DNA from: Paraburkholderia sp. BL25I1N1
Lineage (GTDB): Bacteria > Pseudomonadota > Gammaproteobacteria > Burkholderiales > Burkholderiaceae
Length of the DNA stretch: 64,000 bases
Reading direction: 5' to 3'
Assembly: GCF_003002025.1 (NCBI RefSeq)
Contig: NZ_PVZB01000031.1
Coordinates: forward strand, 40,563-104,562
Position 1 is the first letter of the stretch. Every line of letters starts with the position of its first letter. Under the pieces are notes generated by a model. The model was not told the origin of the DNA, ran no database searches, and was given only the letters and a program-made list of their open reading frames with translations. The translations under genes and the position numbers were made by a program. Shown in pieces: positions 51,393 to 59,303 of the stretch.

Positions 51393-51622
51393 GTGTCTAG
51401 AGTCTAGACACACCGCTGGCTGGGTCGCTATCCTTCCAAGAGCATGCGTGTCTAGACTCTAGACACGAGATTGGGCAGCGGTTAGCGGCTTCATGCGGCC
51501 ACCTCGATGCCCGTCCAGAGTCTAGAGACGCAGGAGAATCGCGGTCGAAATCTCAGCAGTTCACGGCTCCTGAAGCGACGATCGAGGTGGACGAGGTGTG
51601 AACATGTCTAGACTCTAGACAC
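51393..51622. promoter_or_regulatory. Four parS-like palindromes
   Basis: A 19-bp palindrome of the form GTGTCTAGACTCTAGACAC occurs four times: 51393-51411 (GTGTCTAGAGTCTAGACAC), 51448-51466, 51512-51530 (degenerate, CGTCCAGAGTCTAGAGACG) and 51604-51622 (one base changed). Starts are 55, 64 and 92 bp apart. Their place right after parB makes them the probable centromere bound by this ParB. The sequence differs from the chromosomal parS consensus TGTTTCACGTGAAACA. Confidence 0.75.
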
Positions 51623-52528
51623 GCATCCGATGGAATCAGACAGGCAGGAGCTAAGCTGCTATAGAGCAGCGTGGCACGGAAGTCAGCGCTGGCGCCACAG
51701 CCTGTCAATTTGAATGCGAAAAGACTGGAACTCAGACGCTCTTCGTGCCAGACCCAAAGCCCGCGACAAGCATTCATCTCAACGGCAAGTAAGCATCCCT
51801 GTTCACCTTCGGCCTGAAAAATCGCTACTTGTTAAGCAAAACTAGCTCTAATAACAGGCGTCAGATGCGAGAAGATGTATCAGTGCGAACATCCATTACA
51901 ACATGTACGTCCGGTGCCCTTGCACCTTTTGACGGACGAAACCTCGCCTCACGGCAGCCCCTACGGTCGAGGCGAACCACACCGTAGGGGTCACCAATGT
52001 GACTAGTATCTCCGCGGCGCGCGCGACCATCTTCCTGATGTTGTTCCATGTCATGGTATTTCCTCTTGCAATTGCGCCCCTCGCCTGTGTGGTCCACAGA
52101 GGCGTGATCGTTTGGCGACGTGTCTATATCTCGGCGTGCTCAAGTGGCATTGCGCTAGAACTCCCCTACTTCCTCTCGCCGCCGCCGCTACCTGACAGAT
52201 CACCTCACACTGGGTCTATACGCCAATCAACTTCCTCTCGAAGCACGGCCGATTTCAGTCATCAGGTACAGGCCGGGCAGATTGCTGCCCAACAGGCGAG
52301 GCGCCAGCAGCGGGACGCTTCCGCGGTGTTCAGCGCACTGGCTAGTTGCGCGGGGGACGGTTTCTTCGACGGAAGCGGTGAGCGCCGGATCGTGATCGGC
52401 GAGGGCATCCCGGAAATGACAGTTCGTGACTGCCCTGCGTGCCAGCCGTATTCGCAGCGCTGATCATCGCGATGAGGAGACCTTGATCGGCGCGACGGCA
52501 CCCGGCAGTCTCGCAAACGCGCCGAACG
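51623..52528. other. Gene-poor stretch with one perfect inverted repeat
   Basis: About 900 bases without a supported gene. A 154-codon frame from GTG 51999 starts hydrophobic (IFLMLFHVMVFPLAIAPLA) but then becomes low complexity, so I do not call it. CCCCTACGGT (51958-51967) and ACCGTAGGGG (51981-51990) are perfect 10-bp inverted arms with a 13-base loop and no T-run, more like a protein or recombination site than a terminator. It may mark the edge of the mobile segment that begins near 52.5 kb. Confidence 0.35.
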
Positions 52529-53757
52529 TTAGCGTGTCACGCGCGTACGGGCCAGTTGCGTCGCCAGCGCGCGTCTCAGTGGTTCGTCGTCGACGTACTG
52601 GCGAAAGGTACGCAGATCACTGTGGCCCATGTTCTCGAGCGCCGCAGAGGCGTCCAGACCATCGCGGACCGCCTGCGCGAGCCCTTTGGCGTAGGTATGG
52701 CGCAGCCAGTGCGTGGATGCGCGTTCAAACCGGTCGGCGTCGACGCGCCGGCCGTGAGCGCGTGCGTAGGCGAGTGCCTCGCTGCACAGCCCAGTGACCA
52801 GTTTCCAGATCGCAGTGCGGCTGCGGACGCCCTTGAGTTCACCCCAGCGGGAGCGTCGCACCGACAGCAGCAGCGGCAGGTCTTCGTCCGGCAGCGGCAC
52901 AGGTGGCAGGCCAAACGCGATCCGGTAGGCTTGCAGCGACAGTGAAATCTCGTCGCATGGTACCCAACGGGCCTTGCCGCCCTTGCCGCGCTCGACGCGC
53001 AGCAGCCACTGGAAGGGCGGGGCGTCCGGAAACTCGCGGCGCAGTGCCTGCGGCACCGGTTCGATGCGTACATGGCCCATCCGGCATTGCACCACCTCGG
53101 TGGTGCGCAGGCCGGTCCGTTCAAACAGGTCCACCGCGAACAGGTCGCGCGCATTCGTCAGGCGCGCCTCGCGGCCGGACTCGGCGCCCGAGCGGGCAGC
53201 AATCGTCTCGCGCAGCAGCGCCGTGTCGTCCGGGGACAGAAAACGCGCCTGCTTTTCCGGCTCGCGCCGGCCGACCTTCGGCAGCCCGGTGGCCGGATTC
53301 AGTTGCAGGTAGCCGACGTCGCGCAGCCAGTCGAACAGCGATGTGACGATTTTCTGGGTCTGGCCGGCCGAGCGGTCGCTGAGTGGTCGGAGAAAAGGTC
53401 GCCAGCCGGGTGAGCCGCGCCGTACGCCAGGCTTGCGAATCGCCCACGGGGCGGCGCCTGCAGGAAGCCGATGTAGGCGGAAAACTCATCCAGCCCCCAG
53501 CACGAGATCGGCGTGCCGGTCTGTCGCGCAAACCAGAACAGACGCTCGGCCTCGGTGCGGTACTGCGCAAGTGTGGTTGTGGCAAGCCGCCCGCGACCGG
53601 TCGCCTTGGCCGCAAGCCAGCGGCCGACCACCTCCTCGTCGGACAGGCACGGCGGCAGGATCGGGCTCTCGAGCCGATTGGGCCGGTGGCCGACGACCGC
53701 CTGCGGAACGTTGGCCGGGACGACGGAGTCCGGCTCGATGCGGCCCACCGCGTTCAT
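52529..53757 (-). pseudogene. Tyrosine recombinase, frameshifted
   Basis: Starts at ATG 53757 (MNAVGRIEPDSVVPANVPQ) with AGGAGG upstream. The SAM-like domain (RLATTTLAQYRTEAERLFWF, DEFSAYIGFLQAPP) runs to about 53460; a frame change in a GCCGCCCC run is then needed to continue with AIRKPGVRRGSPGWRPFLRP and IVTSLFDWLRDVGYLQLNPA. The catalytic part has RTGLRTTEVVQCR, STHWLRHTYAKGL, MGHSDLRTFRQYV: Arg, His-x-x-Arg, His and Tyr all present. It is a distant relative of the intact recombinase at 61238-62413. Both flank the Tn7-like region in the same orientation. Confidence 0.8.
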
Positions 53758-53899
53758 CGGAATCCTCCTGCGCGAACATGAGTGCCGCGCACGACGCAAC
53801 TAACGGTCTGCGCGCAATCCGCCCGCCCTTGCCCGCTCGCGCGGGCGAACGGCGATTTGTAGGGGAGGGCGGTCGGTTCGGACCGCGGGACACAAGCGC
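53758..53899. other. Short gap, nothing recognised
   Basis: No gene or clear signal apart from the ribosome-binding site of the recombinase. Confidence 0.4.
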
Positions 53900-54349
53900 T
53901 CACGACGCGTCCTCCGGCGTGGTGGCGGTGACATACACCTGCAGCGAGTTCGCCAACGGCGGACTGCAGAGAATCCCGAAGAAGCCGCACACGTTGTACG
54001 GATGCACGAGAAAACGCCGCGGCCGTTCGTTTGACGGCAGTGTCACGTCAAGCATCCGGCCGAGCGTGGTCAGCACGACCGAGTGGGCGACGAAGCGATA
54101 GGGGCGGTGCGTGTCCGGATCGCCCTCGGCATCGAGCAGCCAGCCGCGCAGAACCAAGTCGCCCCGGTGATCGTTCACCCAGCGGTCGGCATTGTCGTGA
54201 CACTGGTTCGGCACTGGATGGAAACCGAGCAGCTGGTCGCCGCACAGCATCGGAAAATCCGCCTGCTCCGTAGCCAGCCTGGCGAGCAGGGCGGCGCCCA
54301 GCGCGTCGAACGGATTGCCGGGCGGGGTGGTGCGTAGGAGAGGGGTCAC
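53900..54349 (-). CDS. Conserved-looking protein of unknown function
   Basis: 149 residues, soluble. The notable segment is HPVPNQCHDNADRWVNDHRG, then RGWLLDAEGDPDTHRPYRFV and AHSVVLTTLGRMLDVTLPSN, with a Cys-x-x-Asn and a later His-Ser that recall a Cys/His hydrolase-like arrangement, but I cannot name a family. The end has FLVHPYNVCGFFGIL. It overlaps the cyclodeaminase-like gene by 4 bases and so is probably co-translated with it. Confidence 0.55.
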   Translation of the reverse strand: MTPLLRTTPPGNPFDALGAALLARLATEQADFPMLCGDQLLGFHPVPNQCHDNADRWVNDHRGDLVLRGWLLDAEGDPDTHRPYRFVAHSVVLTTLGRMLDVTLPSNERPRRFLVHPYNVCGFFGILCSPPLANSLQVYVTATTPEDAS

Positions 54350-54996
54350 GGCGATTCCCCGCTCGCGGGCGCCGCGCTGACGTTGTCGTCAAGCTCGAGT
54401 GGCAGCTGTCGGTCGTCGGTGGCCTCGACCTCGATGGAGGCGAGTGCTTCGGAGTTCAGGGACGTAATGCAGGCATTCGCGGCGAGCTGCTTCTGCTGCA
54501 GGGTTGTCAGCAATGCAGTTCCCCGGCCAATGTTGTCTCGCGCGTAGCGTCTGCCTTTCAGCCACTTGATGTTCAGGTTCGCAATGAAGAGCCCCGACGT
54601 GACCGCGGCAATCGCCGAGCTGATGGCCGCGCCGGAGTCACCGCGGACCGTACCCCAGCCGTTTTTGAACACAGTCACGCCGTGGTCGATCAGCGGCAGG
54701 CACAGGTCGATAATCTCGAACACGTTGTCCGTTGCACCTTCGAGCATGGCGTTGATCTGCCGGGACAGGGCGCCTTTCGCTTCCGGTGTGGTTGCGCTTT
54801 CCCGCTCGCCGATGAGCCGGATGACCTCTTCGAATTCGCGCGCATCCTTTTCGAACAGCACGCGCAACAGGGGATCGATCTCGACCATGCGGTCGCGGAT
54901 GTGGCGCAGCGTCGCTTCCGCAGAGCGGCAGCTTTCCTTTTCGAGGCTCTTGAGACACACCGTGCAGATCAGCTTCACGGCGAGCAGCCCCATCAT
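54346..54996 (-). CDS. Cyclodeaminase/cyclohydrolase-like (FTCD_C) protein, start unresolved
   Basis: The first ATG in frame is 54996, but the family's N-terminal helix lies upstream in the same frame: TLLAQSANQLLDAFGSGRAS and PGSGSAAAMMGLLAVKLICT match the FTCD_C pattern (LDxLxSGxxxPGGGSxAAxxGAL). The frame stays open to 55134 without any ATG, GTG or TTG, so either a rare start such as CTG is used or the true start was lost. Further features: LRHIRDRMVEIDPLLRVLFE, KDAREFEEVIRL and RGDSGAAISSAIAAVTSGLF. FTCD_C enzymes act on formimino- or methenyl-tetrahydrofolate; some relatives near mobile DNA have unknown roles. Confidence 0.6.
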   Translation of the reverse strand: MMGLLAVKLICTVCLKSLEKESCRSAEATLRHIRDRMVEIDPLLRVLFEKDAREFEEVIRLIGERESATTPEAKGALSRQINAMLEGATDNVFEIIDLCLPLIDHGVTVFKNGWGTVRGDSGAAISSAIAAVTSGLFIANLNIKWLKGRRYARDNIGRGTALLTTLQQKQLAANACITSLNSEALASIEVEATDDRQLPLELDDNVSAAPASGESP

Positions 54997-55134
54997 GGCG
55001 GCCGCGCTTCCGGAGCCGGGCGACGCCCTGCCGGAGCCGAATGCGTCGAGCAGTTGATTGGCCGACTGGGCCAGCAGTGTCGGTCGTCGGTTGAAGTAAT
55101 AGAAACAGCACCGTCGGAAGCGCGACCGTCCTAT

Positions 55135-55682
55135 TTATATGGCTTCGGCGGCACCTTGCTTCCAGATTTGCCTGCGGTCGAAACGAAGCAAAAGTTCGAA
55201 ATCGCAAACAGTCGAAGTAAATGTTATAAAGTTAGGACTATTAAATGCCGGTTGCCGAGCGATGACCTCGACTCGCGCCTCCGCCCGCATTGCTCCAGAC
55301 GGCTCGCGGGCCCGTGAAACATTGGTGAACAAAAGATGTATCCGCCAGATCGCCGTCGATCAAGGCTTTGCCGGGCGATCGCGTGAAAATGTTTCACGGA
55401 AAAATCGGCATACCGCCACCTGGACGCGTTTAGTTGCGGACTTTCCGGCGAGCACAAGCTATGCGGCGGGAGTCGTCACACCGAACGTATGATTCATTAC
55501 GTAAAGTGTAGTATCCGTACATCAATGCTTTTTGCACCTTCCGGGATATAGGAGGGTCCGCGCGCTGCCGGCAGCGCGAGTGCGCGCGCTATCGGCGGGG
55601 CGGGGCGTCGACTCACTCCTTCTCGCTTTCCCTCGTTTTTGTACTACAACTCCATAGTCGTCTCAGGAAACTGGGGGCCGCA
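55135..55682. other. Leader region of the Tn7-like operon
   Basis: About 550 bases without a supported gene (a 117-codon frame at 55139-55492 has no recognisable motif). It holds CGTGAAA-ATG-TTTCACG at 55382-55398, a near-palindrome made of TTTCAC half-sites, with GTGAAACATT at 55314 nearby, and a perfect 18-bp palindrome CGCGCTGCCGGCAGCGCG at 55561-55578, about 105 bases before tnsA. These could be transposase- or regulator-binding sites. I could not identify a transposon end. Confidence 0.4.
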
Positions 55683-56324
55683 ATGGCCAACCCGCGGTAC
55701 GTCTGTCCGGTCGACGATGCGCGTCCCTACGGAGTGCATCGCTACGATGTCTATGGCCTGAAGATTGACCGTCGCCTGACACTGTTCGGCCATCGAGCGT
55801 TGAACGCGTGGCTGCAGCTTGAGTTCGATCCCGATATCGTCAGCTATTGCGAACGCCCGCTGCGTGCTCGTGGTGCGTTCCCGGCTCGTCGGATAGATTT
55901 CTGGGCGAAAGCCAATGACACCGAGCGCCTCGTCATCCTGCTTCGGACTTCGGAACTGCAATGGGCCACGATGCCCCCGCGCTGGTTCGCGGCGTTCGAA
56001 GCGTGGGCCGCGAAGTCCCGAATGGAGGTTTGTCTTGTCGAGCCGGAAGAAGCTGCGACAGGTGAGGTACTGCGTCGCAATCAGGCCGCCATACTTCACC
56101 ACGTTGCGGCAGGGCACGCTTTCGTCTCGGAGAGGATGAAGCAGCACGCGCTTGACTCGAGCGGGGGAGGCGCGAGCCTGCTTGAGCTCGAAGGCAGACT
56201 GTGCCCCCAAGACCCCGTGCTGGCACGGACTGTCGCATTCATGCTGGTCCTCGACGGTCGCCTACGCTGTCCAACTCTTGCCCTTGAGCCAATCGGTCGA
56301 CATACCCTGCTGGTGCGCGGATGA
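55683..56324 (+). CDS. tnsA: TnsA-like transposon endonuclease subunit
   Basis: 213 residues from ATG 55683. TnsA cuts the 5' ends of the transposon in Tn7-type cut-and-paste movement. The fold landmarks are HRALNAWLQLEFDPDIVSYC, ERPLRARGAFPARRIDFWAK (expected catalytic Asp at residue 72) and ERLVILLRTSELQWATMPPR. In active TnsA the last region carries an E-x-K motif; here it reads L86-L87-R88, so the usual catalytic Glu and Lys appear missing. C-terminal part LRRNQAAILHHVAAGHAF resembles the winged-helix region. It overlaps tnsB by 4 bases. Confidence 0.75.
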   Translation: MANPRYVCPVDDARPYGVHRYDVYGLKIDRRLTLFGHRALNAWLQLEFDPDIVSYCERPLRARGAFPARRIDFWAKANDTERLVILLRTSELQWATMPPRWFAAFEAWAAKSRMEVCLVEPEEAATGEVLRRNQAAILHHVAAGHAFVSERMKQHALDSSGGGASLLELEGRLCPQDPVLARTVAFMLVLDGRLRCPTLALEPIGRHTLLVRG

Positions 56325-58306
56325 AGATGATGGCCTTCGGCGACCTTCGCTTCGACCGGCAATCGGTACCAGAGGAATTGAGCGATATTGCGAAGTGGCC
56401 ATCCGCAGATGACAGCGGCTTGTCCAGTGCCGATCGTGATCTGCTGCGAAGGCGCATTCAGGCGATAACGCTCTTTATTGACCGGCAGACGTCGTTGCGC
56501 GAAATCGGTCGCTTGACTGGAGTACGGTTCAACGACCTCTACAGGCTGTTCGAGCGGTGCACTGCGGTCCATGACGACGGAAGGATTTTCGGTGTGCGCG
56601 CGCTGATCCCCTACAGCCATATTCGCGGGTACCAGCGCACGGCCGTTGTCGTTCTTTCCCGCGATGGTGTCCGAGGCGGGGCGACCGGGGCGTTCGCACA
56701 ACTGTTGCAACGATATCCGGTGATCTCGCAATGGATCGAGCGCAAAGTCGACGAGCGTGGCCGAAAGAACGGCGGACGACGCGAGGTACTGAGAAGTCTC
56801 CGGCGTCTGCATCGCGACTTTCTCGACCAGTGTCGGCGGTCAGGTGTCGGCGCAAACGACTATCCGTTTAACCAGCAGCATCTCGGCGAGCGTTCGCTGG
56901 CGACTCACATTCGACGCCTCGCAGACCGGCATTTTGATGGGTCGGCGCAGGCAGCCGGCGCAGCACAGATCGGCCATCCCTGGAACGATACTGGCGAACA
57001 TGTGCGCAAGTCCGCTGCCCGGCCATTTGATGTTGTCGAATTCGACGGTCACAGGATCGACCTGCGCATCACGCTAAGAATCGATGACCCGCTCGGCTTC
57101 GAAACCCTTCTCGCGCTTCACCGGATCTGGATCCTGATTCTGCTTGATGTCGCGACGCGTGCAGTGATCGGCTACAGCCTTGCGTTAGGTAGGGAATACA
57201 ACAAGGACGATATTGCTGAAGCGTTGCAGGCGACCCTGAAGCCGCACGAAACGCGGGCGTACCGCATTCCCGGCCTGCGCGTGCGCGCAGGCGGCGGGTT
57301 CCCCTCAGAAACCATCCCCGCGACTGCGTGGGCGTGCTGGAGCACCTTGCGATTCGACGCTGCAAAGGCGCATTTCGCGAAGGCGACGCTTGATCGACTG
57401 ACTGGCGTGGTCGGCTGCTGGACCGATAACGGGCCGCTTTGCGAAAAAAATGAGCGGGCGTTCGTCGAGCGGTTCTTTGACCACATCGCGTCTCACTTTG
57501 CGCATCGGCTGCCCGGAACAACGGGACGGGCGCCGCAGGCGGTGGAACGCGCGCTCAATGACGTGGGCGGGAATTTGTCGTTGCTGATGAGCCTTGATGA
57601 ACTCGAAGATGTCATTGATGTGGTGCTCGCCGATTACAATGGCGAGCCGCACACCGGCCTGGGTGGTCGCACACCGCTCGAGGCGATGCGTTTTCTTCTT
57701 GAACGCGGTTCCGGTCTCATCCAGACCTTACCCATTGCCCGCCGCAGCACATTGTGCCTGCTGCAGGAGGCTCGCGTCGTCACGATACGCGGCAGTGCGA
57801 AGCGGGGCGTGCGTCCGCACATCAACTTCGAGTATGTACGCTACTCCAACAGTGTCCTCTCAAGTAATGCATCGCTGATCGGTCAGCAATTGCGTGTCTA
57901 CTTCAATGTGAAGGACATCCGGCATATCCATGCCTTTTTCATGGATGGTTCTGAAGTGGGCATGCTGACCGCAGTACGGCCATGGTGTTTTTCCCAGCAC
58001 TCGTTGCGTGTGCGACAGGAGATCTTCAGGCTCGTCCATCAGCGCAAGATGGCGTACCGGGATGGAGAAGACCCGGTCGAGGCGTGGTTCGCCTACAAGA
58101 AGTCCGAAGCGACCCATCACCAGCGCAGTGCAAACGATCTTGCCCGCATGCTTACGGATCGGGCGAAGTCACACACGACGGGAACGGCTTTCTCCGCCCC
58201 CCCATCACCGGACACGCTGCCGCAACCTTTGGCGACTGAGAGGCAAAGGCAATCACGTATCGCCCGGCCAGCGCTCCGACTGACGCAGATCTTCACGTTT
58301 TCCTGA
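56321..58306 (+). CDS. tnsB: TnsB-like DDE transposase
   Basis: 661 residues. An N-terminal HTH region (SLREIGRLTGVRFNDLYRLF) is followed by RGYQRTAVVVLSRDGVRGGA, the RNase-H core with VVEFDGHRIDLRITL (Asp242), WSTLRFDAAKAHFAKATLDR (Asp346), and ERAFVERFFDHIAS (Glu383), giving a DD(36)E spacing normal for this family, and the Mu-C beta-barrel (RRSTLCLLQEARVVTIRGSA, VRYSNSVLSS). TnsB binds the transposon ends and joins 3' ends. Full length; no frameshift. Second gene of the operon. Confidence 0.88.
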   Translation: MKMMAFGDLRFDRQSVPEELSDIAKWPSADDSGLSSADRDLLRRRIQAITLFIDRQTSLREIGRLTGVRFNDLYRLFERCTAVHDDGRIFGVRALIPYSHIRGYQRTAVVVLSRDGVRGGATGAFAQLLQRYPVISQWIERKVDERGRKNGGRREVLRSLRRLHRDFLDQCRRSGVGANDYPFNQQHLGERSLATHIRRLADRHFDGSAQAAGAAQIGHPWNDTGEHVRKSAARPFDVVEFDGHRIDLRITLRIDDPLGFETLLALHRIWILILLDVATRAVIGYSLALGREYNKDDIAEALQATLKPHETRAYRIPGLRVRAGGGFPSETIPATAWACWSTLRFDAAKAHFAKATLDRLTGVVGCWTDNGPLCEKNERAFVERFFDHIASHFAHRLPGTTGRAPQAVERALNDVGGNLSLLMSLDELEDVIDVVLADYNGEPHTGLGGRTPLEAMRFLLERGSGLIQTLPIARRSTLCLLQEARVVTIRGSAKRGVRPHINFEYVRYSNSVLSSNASLIGQQLRVYFNVKDIRHIHAFFMDGSEVGMLTAVRPWCFSQHSLRVRQEIFRLVHQRKMAYRDGEDPVEAWFAYKKSEATHHQRSANDLARMLTDRAKSHTTGTAFSAPPSPDTLPQPLATERQRQSRIARPALRLTQIFTFS

Positions 58307-58310
58307 CGGC

Positions 58311-59303
58311 ATGCTTCTCTCGACGACGCGTCCTCTTGCGCCCGACGCCCATCCGCTGCTGAACAGGGGCTACATGGTGCCGACGCCGTCGATCGGCGCG
58401 ATGTACATGTGTATTCTCCGTTGCATCCGGCGTGGCGTATCCGGCGCCATGATCTACGGGCATACCCGTTGGGGGAAAACGTACGCGATCCGGTATTGCG
58501 AGCGCCTGCTGCGCGACGAGTTACCCCGAGTCGCGATCTTCCATCTGGGCATGCCGCAAAACCCAAGCCGTTCAGAAAGCCTGTTTTTCGGGATGCTTCT
58601 GGCGGCCGCCCGGCATGAACGTCCCGATAGTGGCTCGGCCCTGCAGCGACGTTTCCGTCTTTACAACAGGTTGACCGAAATCGTGGAGCGTGCATCGGGC
58701 AAGTCGCTTGTCGTGTTCGTTGACGAGGCCCAACGTCTTGAACTCGAACACTATGAGTGGCTGCGCGACGTGCAGGACGAGATGGAGCGCCGGGGCATCC
58801 GGATGTACACGTTCCTGGTGGGTCAGCCGAGCATCCTGAATCGCAAGACTTCATTCCGACAGAGCATCGATACATCGCAGATCGTGTCGCGGTTCATGAT
58901 CGAGGAGATGCGCTTCCAGGGCTTCCAGTCCGCCGCTGATCTCGAAGTATCGCTCAGCGCGTACGACGAGTCGGTGTTTCCGGAAGGAAGCGACTGGACG
59001 TTCACCAGGTTTTTCCTGCAGCATGCGTACGACTCAGGCTTCCGGCTCGGACACCAGAGTGAACTGGTTTGGGAAGCGTTCGGTCAGGCGCACAGGAACG
59101 CGCGCTTCGACTTCACGATGGAACTGCCGATGGAATATGTCGCCCGTGCGGTGGAAATCGTGCTTGGCGATAACCTGGAACATGATGCGCCGGGATTCGC
59201 GCTTAGTCCGGCGTTGTGGGCGCTGGCCGTGGAGGAGTCGGATTATGCCGCGGCGCTGGAGGATCTGCGCATCGTGTTCGTTGACAGCCCGGCCGGTCCA
59301 TGA
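58311..59303 (+). CDS. tnsC: TnsC/TniB-like AAA+ regulator
   Basis: 330 residues. Walker A IYGHTRWGKTYAIRYC at residues ~48-58 and Walker B SLVVFVDEAQRL at ~132-143, followed by RGIRMYTFLVGQPSILNRKT (sensor region) and DTSQIVSRFMIEEMRFQGFQ. TnsC links target selection by TniQ/TnsD to the transposase. Starts 4 bases after tnsB and overlaps tniQ by 4 bases, so the four genes form one operon. Confidence 0.87.
   Translation: MLLSTTRPLAPDAHPLLNRGYMVPTPSIGAMYMCILRCIRRGVSGAMIYGHTRWGKTYAIRYCERLLRDELPRVAIFHLGMPQNPSRSESLFFGMLLAAARHERPDSGSALQRRFRLYNRLTEIVERASGKSLVVFVDEAQRLELEHYEWLRDVQDEMERRGIRMYTFLVGQPSILNRKTSFRQSIDTSQIVSRFMIEEMRFQGFQSAADLEVSLSAYDESVFPEGSDWTFTRFFLQHAYDSGFRLGHQSELVWEAFGQAHRNARFDFTMELPMEYVARAVEIVLGDNLEHDAPGFALSPALWALAVEESDYAAALEDLRIVFVDSPAGP

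Noticed and set aside
51999..52463. A 154-codon membrane protein gene
   Set aside because: Only the first 40 residues are hydrophobic, the start is a GTG without a ribosome site, and the rest is low complexity.
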